Shown in pieces: positions 5,880-8,432 of a stretch of 8,432 bases of DNA. Position 1 is the first letter of the stretch; every line of letters starts with the position of its first letter. The notes under the pieces were generated by a model, which was given only the letters and a program-made list of their open reading frames with translations, was not told the origin of the DNA and ran no database searches. The translations under genes were made by a program, and so were the position numbers. This stretch comes from an uncultured Chloroflexota bacterium (GTDB lineage: Bacteria; Chloroflexota; Dehalococcoidia; SAR202; UBA11138), in NCBI GenBank assembly GCA_913046025.1, contig CAJWRP010000066.1:1-8432 (forward strand), in the 5' to 3' direction.

Positions 5880-6710
5880 TTAGTCCGCTTCCGCTCCAAC
5901 AGTCTCTTCCAGGGCGGTTAGAACTCCGGCTACGACGCTCATATACTCGTCCAATACGTCGTTGCTGGTCAGCACAGTTGGCTTCGATGTGTCGCGGTAA
6001 TCAGCCCTGAGCTCCAGGTTGCCCAAGAACTTCAGGCCCATTTCCGAGGCTAACTCCTTGCCCGCGCCGCTGCCAAAAATCTCGCCGGAGAGGTTTTCAA
6101 CTACGCCGAGAACGTTGACGTTCAGCTTGCGAATCATGTTGATGGACCGCTTGGCGTCGATCTTGGCCAGCTCCTGCGGCGTTGTCACCACTACGAAGCC
6201 ATCCAGGTCCAGCACCTGCATGACTGTGAGTGGCGCGTCAGAGGTGCCAGGTGGCAGGTCGATTATCAGGTAGTCCAGCTCGCCCCACTCGGTGGACTGC
6301 AAAAGCTGGTTGATGGCATTATGCACCATTGGCCCGCGCCAGATGATGGCCTCGTCCTCGTTCTGCTGGAAGAAGCCCATGGACATGACCTTGACACCGA
6401 ACTTCTCGGCCGGCAGCATGCGCTTGTCTTGTCCCACCAGCGGGTGCTCTGATATTTTCATGGCCTTTACGACATTGGGGCAATCGATATCGACATCCAG
6501 GATGCCCACCGTCGCGCCCTCGTGAGCCAGGGTGCATGCGATGTTGACGGCTACAGTTGTCTTGCCCACGCCGCCCTTGCCGCTATACACACCGATCTTT
6601 TGCCGGATGTTTGATAGTGAATCCGTGACCTGCCGCTTTTGTTCGAACTGCCGCTTCATGCCTTCAATTCGGGCGCGGGCCTGCGCGGCTTGCTGGGGGT
6701 TAATTGTCAT
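5880..6710 (-). CDS. Mrp/NBP35 (ApbC) family P-loop ATPase, iron-sulphur carrier-like
   Basis: The ATG at 6710 has AGGAGG seven bases upstream, so the protein is 276 residues; a TTG nine codons earlier has no such support. Mrp/ApbC proteins are cytoplasmic ATPases that carry iron-sulphur clusters to target proteins. Seen here are the deviant Walker A GKGGVGKT (44-51), DVDIDCPN (72-79), WRGPM (124-128) and DLPPGTSD (151-158). In typical Mrp, VENMS is followed by a CxxC pair that binds the bridging cluster at the dimer interface. Here VENLSGEIFGSGAG (204-217) passes straight to the FG.G motif, so the CxxC segment is missing. Only Cys59 and Cys77 remain, the latter in place of the usual Gly before Pro in the DxD...GP motif. 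The N-terminal DUF59 domain of many bacterial Mrp proteins is also absent and is encoded by the upstream gene. A ParA/MinD-like role is a less likely alternative. Confidence 0.93.
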   Translation of the reverse strand: MTINPQQAAQARARIEGMKRQFEQKRQVTDSLSNIRQKIGVYSGKGGVGKTTVAVNIACTLAHEGATVGILDVDIDCPNVVKAMKISEHPLVGQDKRMLPAEKFGVKVMSMGFFQQNEDEAIIWRGPMVHNAINQLLQSTEWGELDYLIIDLPPGTSDAPLTVMQVLDLDGFVVVTTPQELAKIDAKRSINMIRKLNVNVLGVVENLSGEIFGSGAGKELASEMGLKFLGNLELRADYRDTSKPTVLTSNDVLDEYMSVVAGVLTALEETVGAEAD

Positions 6711-6812
6711 TAAGGGTCCTCCTGGACTCCTCTGCAAATTTGGGGGCCGGGTTATGGGTAGCGTATATAGGGCTGGGATAAATCTTGACGCTGGTTGCTG
6801 TGATCTCTGAAT

Positions 6813-7127
6813 TTAGTCGAGACCGAGTAGCTTTTTGCCTTCTTCAGTGATCATGTCTGGTGTCCACGGAGGGTCGAAAACCATCTCGACGTTGATGTCG
6901 TCGATGTTCTCGATTTCTGCTAGTCTCCACTCTGCCTGCTGGGCAATATAAGGACCCATGCCGCAGCCAGCGAAGGTCAAAGTCATCTTTATGTCGACGT
7001 TGGCCTCTTCGACCTTAACGTCGTATATCAGGCCAAGATCGACTACGTTGATAGGGATTTCTGGATCATAAACGTCCCGCAGGGCTTCGTAGACTTCGTC
7101 CAAGGTCAACGTGGCGCTTTCGGGCAT
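6813..7127 (-). CDS. SufT/MIP18-like (DUF59) iron-sulphur assembly protein
   Basis: A 104-residue DUF59 protein of the group that helps iron-sulphur cluster maturation. The ATG at 7127 follows GGAGGA with a seven-base gap. An earlier in-frame ATG at 7169 would sit at or before the predicted transcription start, so it is rejected. Family motifs are DPEIPINVVDLGLIYDV (21-37), MTLTFAGCGMGP (48-59; Cys55 is the conserved reactive cysteine), and DPPWTPDMIT (85-94), with a normal length for a single-domain member. It lacks the C-terminal cysteine-rich tail of PaaD, so a phenylacetate role is unlikely. It is first in a two-gene unit with the Mrp-like ATPase 102 bases downstream, which recreates as two proteins the DUF59-ATPase fusion of other bacteria and suggests the pair works together. 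Confidence 0.93.
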   Translation of the reverse strand: MPESATLTLDEVYEALRDVYDPEIPINVVDLGLIYDVKVEEANVDIKMTLTFAGCGMGPYIAQQAEWRLAEIENIDDINVEMVFDPPWTPDMITEEGKKLLGLD

Positions 7128-7171
7128 ACGACTCTCCTCCAGTGTTTCAGTTATCGGTATAAGGCACATTC

Positions 7172-7200
7172 ATTCTACCTGGGGTGAAAATAAGTGTCAA
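7172..7200 (-). promoter_or_regulatory. sigma70-type promoter of the SufT-like/Mrp unit
   Basis: On the minus strand a consensus TTGACA (7200-7195) and TAGAAT (7177-7172) lie 17 bases apart. Transcription would start near 7165, about 38 bases before the ATG at 7127. It sits in the AT-rich gap behind the lipoprotein gene, separating that gene from the iron-sulphur pair. Confidence 0.78.
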
Positions 7201-7296
7201 TTTGTATCTTTATTCGCTCGTAATGCGCTTTTTATTAATTATTAGACGGATTAATTTATCAGTAACTTGCAGTTGTTCGATGTTAGTTAGCTTCTG

Positions 7297-8265
7297 TCAG
7301 TCAAAAAGAACGCTGATCATTAGTGCTTCGGCATCGTCCTTAGAGGTGGCAATAGAGGCGTAAAGCAAGCTACCTCGGTTCTTGATGACCAGGTGCAAGT
7401 CGTCTACCGTGCGGTATCTGGCGTTGGTGGTGGCTAATTCGATCATTTCGAGGTCTGTATGGTCGGACATGACTCCCAGCAAGAACGAGACTATTAAGCC
7501 GGGGTAGCTGGACTGGCTAACGAACAGAATGCTCGAACCGGAGTTTAAGATGCGGTCGTAACTAAATTCCGTACTCATTTGTAGAGGGTCCTCGGTATAT
7601 ATAGCGAAGGCCAGCGAGTCCACACGTACGAGTCCGAATGCGTTACCTATTCCTTCAACTTCTATGTCCACGCTAGACATTAAGGACTGCAACATAGCGG
7701 CGTCTAACTGAAGGACGCCAGCCATTACTGGCTTCGAAGGAGGCGTTTTTGGCAAATGACTTAGCAAATTCCAACCTGAAGGGGAGTGCTCACTGACAGG
7801 TATCAAGCTGTCATCGGCATATGCTCTTGTTACGGCGTCACGCCAACCCTGGTCCCCGGTGGCCAGCAGGATGAGGTCGTCTTGGTTACGGCCCCAGAAC
7901 TCCTTAGCGTCCAGGGTATCCTTAACCATATTCCAGGCAGATTGGCTGTCTCCCACGGAGGAAAATTCCAGTGAAGCCCCTATGTTTGCTGTTGTAGACC
8001 CTAGAATCAGTGTGGCGCGTTCCATGGAGACAATTTCTGACGGCGCATCGTCAGATAGGCCGAGGTTGAATAAGCCGCCGGAAACGACAATGGGGTATCC
8101 GGGATTGAAGTAAAGGTAGCCTTTGGAATCAACCTGAGGGATTTCCGCGGACTCGATGCCTTCGGGAAGCAAGGCGCCGCCGGAGTTAGATGTGCTGGCG
8201 CAACCAACAGCTGCTAGTGCGAACAACACGGCAAAAGCAGAGGCCCAAGCCTTCCACTTCTTCAT
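7297..8265 (-). CDS. lipoprotein of unknown function
   Basis: I do not recognise the family. Counted from the ATG at 8265 the product has 322 residues. It begins with a classical lipoprotein signal: charged MKKWK, a hydrophobic stretch WASAFAVLFALAAV, then GC with Cys22 as the lipidation site, followed by a flexible Ser/Gly-rich segment (ASTSNSGGA). The rest looks like a soluble mixed alpha/beta protein with no second membrane helix, so it should be anchored to the outer face of the cytoplasmic membrane. Only three cysteines or fewer and no catalytic motif stand out. An ATG ten codons earlier (8295) is possible; the inner one has a GGA seven bases upstream and gives the more usual signal length. 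The gene follows uvrB closely and probably shares its transcript. No clear terminator follows its stop. Confidence 0.85.
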   Translation of the reverse strand: MKKWKAWASAFAVLFALAAVGCASTSNSGGALLPEGIESAEIPQVDSKGYLYFNPGYPIVVSGGLFNLGLSDDAPSEIVSMERATLILGSTTANIGASLEFSSVGDSQSAWNMVKDTLDAKEFWGRNQDDLILLATGDQGWRDAVTRAYADDSLIPVSEHSPSGWNLLSHLPKTPPSKPVMAGVLQLDAAMLQSLMSSVDIEVEGIGNAFGLVRVDSLAFAIYTEDPLQMSTEFSYDRILNSGSSILFVSQSSYPGLIVSFLLGVMSDHTDLEMIELATTNARYRTVDDLHLVIKNRGSLLYASIATSKDDAEALMISVLFD

Positions 8266-8322
8266 GCCTTGTTCCACACGCCAATTAATCTTCATAAATA
8301 TCTTAATTCAGAAAAGTCGTTG

Positions 8323-8432
8323 TTAGTCGACGACTACCTTACGAAGGTCAACAATCTGGTCCCTTAGTAGCGAAGCCTTCTCGAATTCCAGATTCTTCGC
8401 CGCCGTTTTCATCTGGGATTGCAGGTCTTTGA
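8323..8432 (-). CDS. uvrB: excinuclease ABC subunit B, C-terminal end (partial)
   Basis: Only the last 35 or so codons lie in the window; the gene continues beyond its right edge. They encode a UVR domain, with [19 protein letters not shown] followed by VVVD and a TAA. This helical-hairpin motif ends UvrB, the helicase-like damage-verification subunit of nucleotide excision repair, where it contacts UvrC. UvrC and some Clp proteins also carry the motif, but internally; its position at the very end of the protein points to UvrB. The identification rests on this motif only. Confidence 0.82.
   Translation of the reverse strand, partial: KDLQSQMKTAAKNLEFEKASLLRDQIVDLRKVVVD

Noticed and set aside
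6711..6812. Possible internal promoter before the Mrp gene (TATATA-like stretch near 6765)
   Set aside because: No convincing -35 box at a suitable distance; cotranscription with the SufT-like gene is simpler.
7201..7296. AT-rich gap behind the lipoprotein gene as a terminator or attachment site
   Set aside because: Only weak short inverted repeats are present, with no stable stem followed by T residues and no flanking direct repeats.
1..8432. Mobile element, CRISPR array or defence system
   Set aside because: No transposase, integrase, nuclease, terminal repeats or repeat-spacer pattern was seen on either strand; the genes are metabolic, repair and iron-sulphur functions.

Overview
The window reads as a compact bacterial chromosome segment. 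All but one of its genes lie on the minus strand. The gene mix (type III CoA transferase, divergent crotonases, acetamidase-type amidohydrolase, cupin and alpha/beta hydrolase beside housekeeping uvrB, Mrp and SufT-like genes) would fit a free-living heterotroph, perhaps of the Dehalococcoidia/SAR202 part of Chloroflexota. That placement is an inference from gene content; no rRNA or marker phylogeny is available here. I see no tRNA, rRNA, CRISPR array or insertion sequence, and no gap above 300 bases lacks a gene.

Layout, in the direction of minus-strand transcription (high to low coordinates). The 3' end of uvrB (8323-8432) is followed after about 27-57 bases by an unrecognised lipoprotein gene (7297-8265). 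Next comes a two-gene unit driven by a consensus-like promoter (7172-7200): a SufT/MIP18 (DUF59) protein (6813-7127) and an Mrp/NBP35-type P-loop ATPase (5880-6710). These two domains are fused in many bacterial Mrp proteins but are separate here, and the ATPase lacks the usual CxxC cluster-binding motif. A strong hairpin (5811-5838) separates the ATPase gene from the convergent, single plus-strand gene, a stand-alone response-regulator receiver (5352-5744).

That receiver is divergent from a small cupin gene (4800-5120). The spacer between them (5121-5351) is an organised control region. It holds two back-to-back promoters with 17-base spacers, a perfect 8+8 inverted repeat over the cupin start site, a second dyad inside the cupin promoter spacer, and a 15-base dyad touching the receiver gene's -35 box.

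Below the cupin gene another promoter (4726-4754) drives a tight three-gene operon: crotonase, CaiB/BaiF CoA transferase, crotonase (4646 down to 1840). After 115 bases come an acetamidase/formamidase family gene (795-1724) and an alpha/beta hydrolase running off the window (1-785). A plausible reading is a catabolic module in which an acid is activated by CoA transfer and then processed by crotonase-fold enzymes, with the amidohydrolase and hydrolase feeding or finishing the pathway. The substrate cannot be read from sequence. Both crotonases lack both catalytic glutamates of true enoyl-CoA hydratases, so they probably perform other chemistry; one resembles methylmalonyl-CoA decarboxylase.

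Several starts were set by ribosome binding sites and promoter positions rather than by the longest reading frame: cupin GTG at 5120, Mrp ATG at 6710, SufT-like ATG at 7127. The alpha/beta hydrolase has no ordinary start codon at all.
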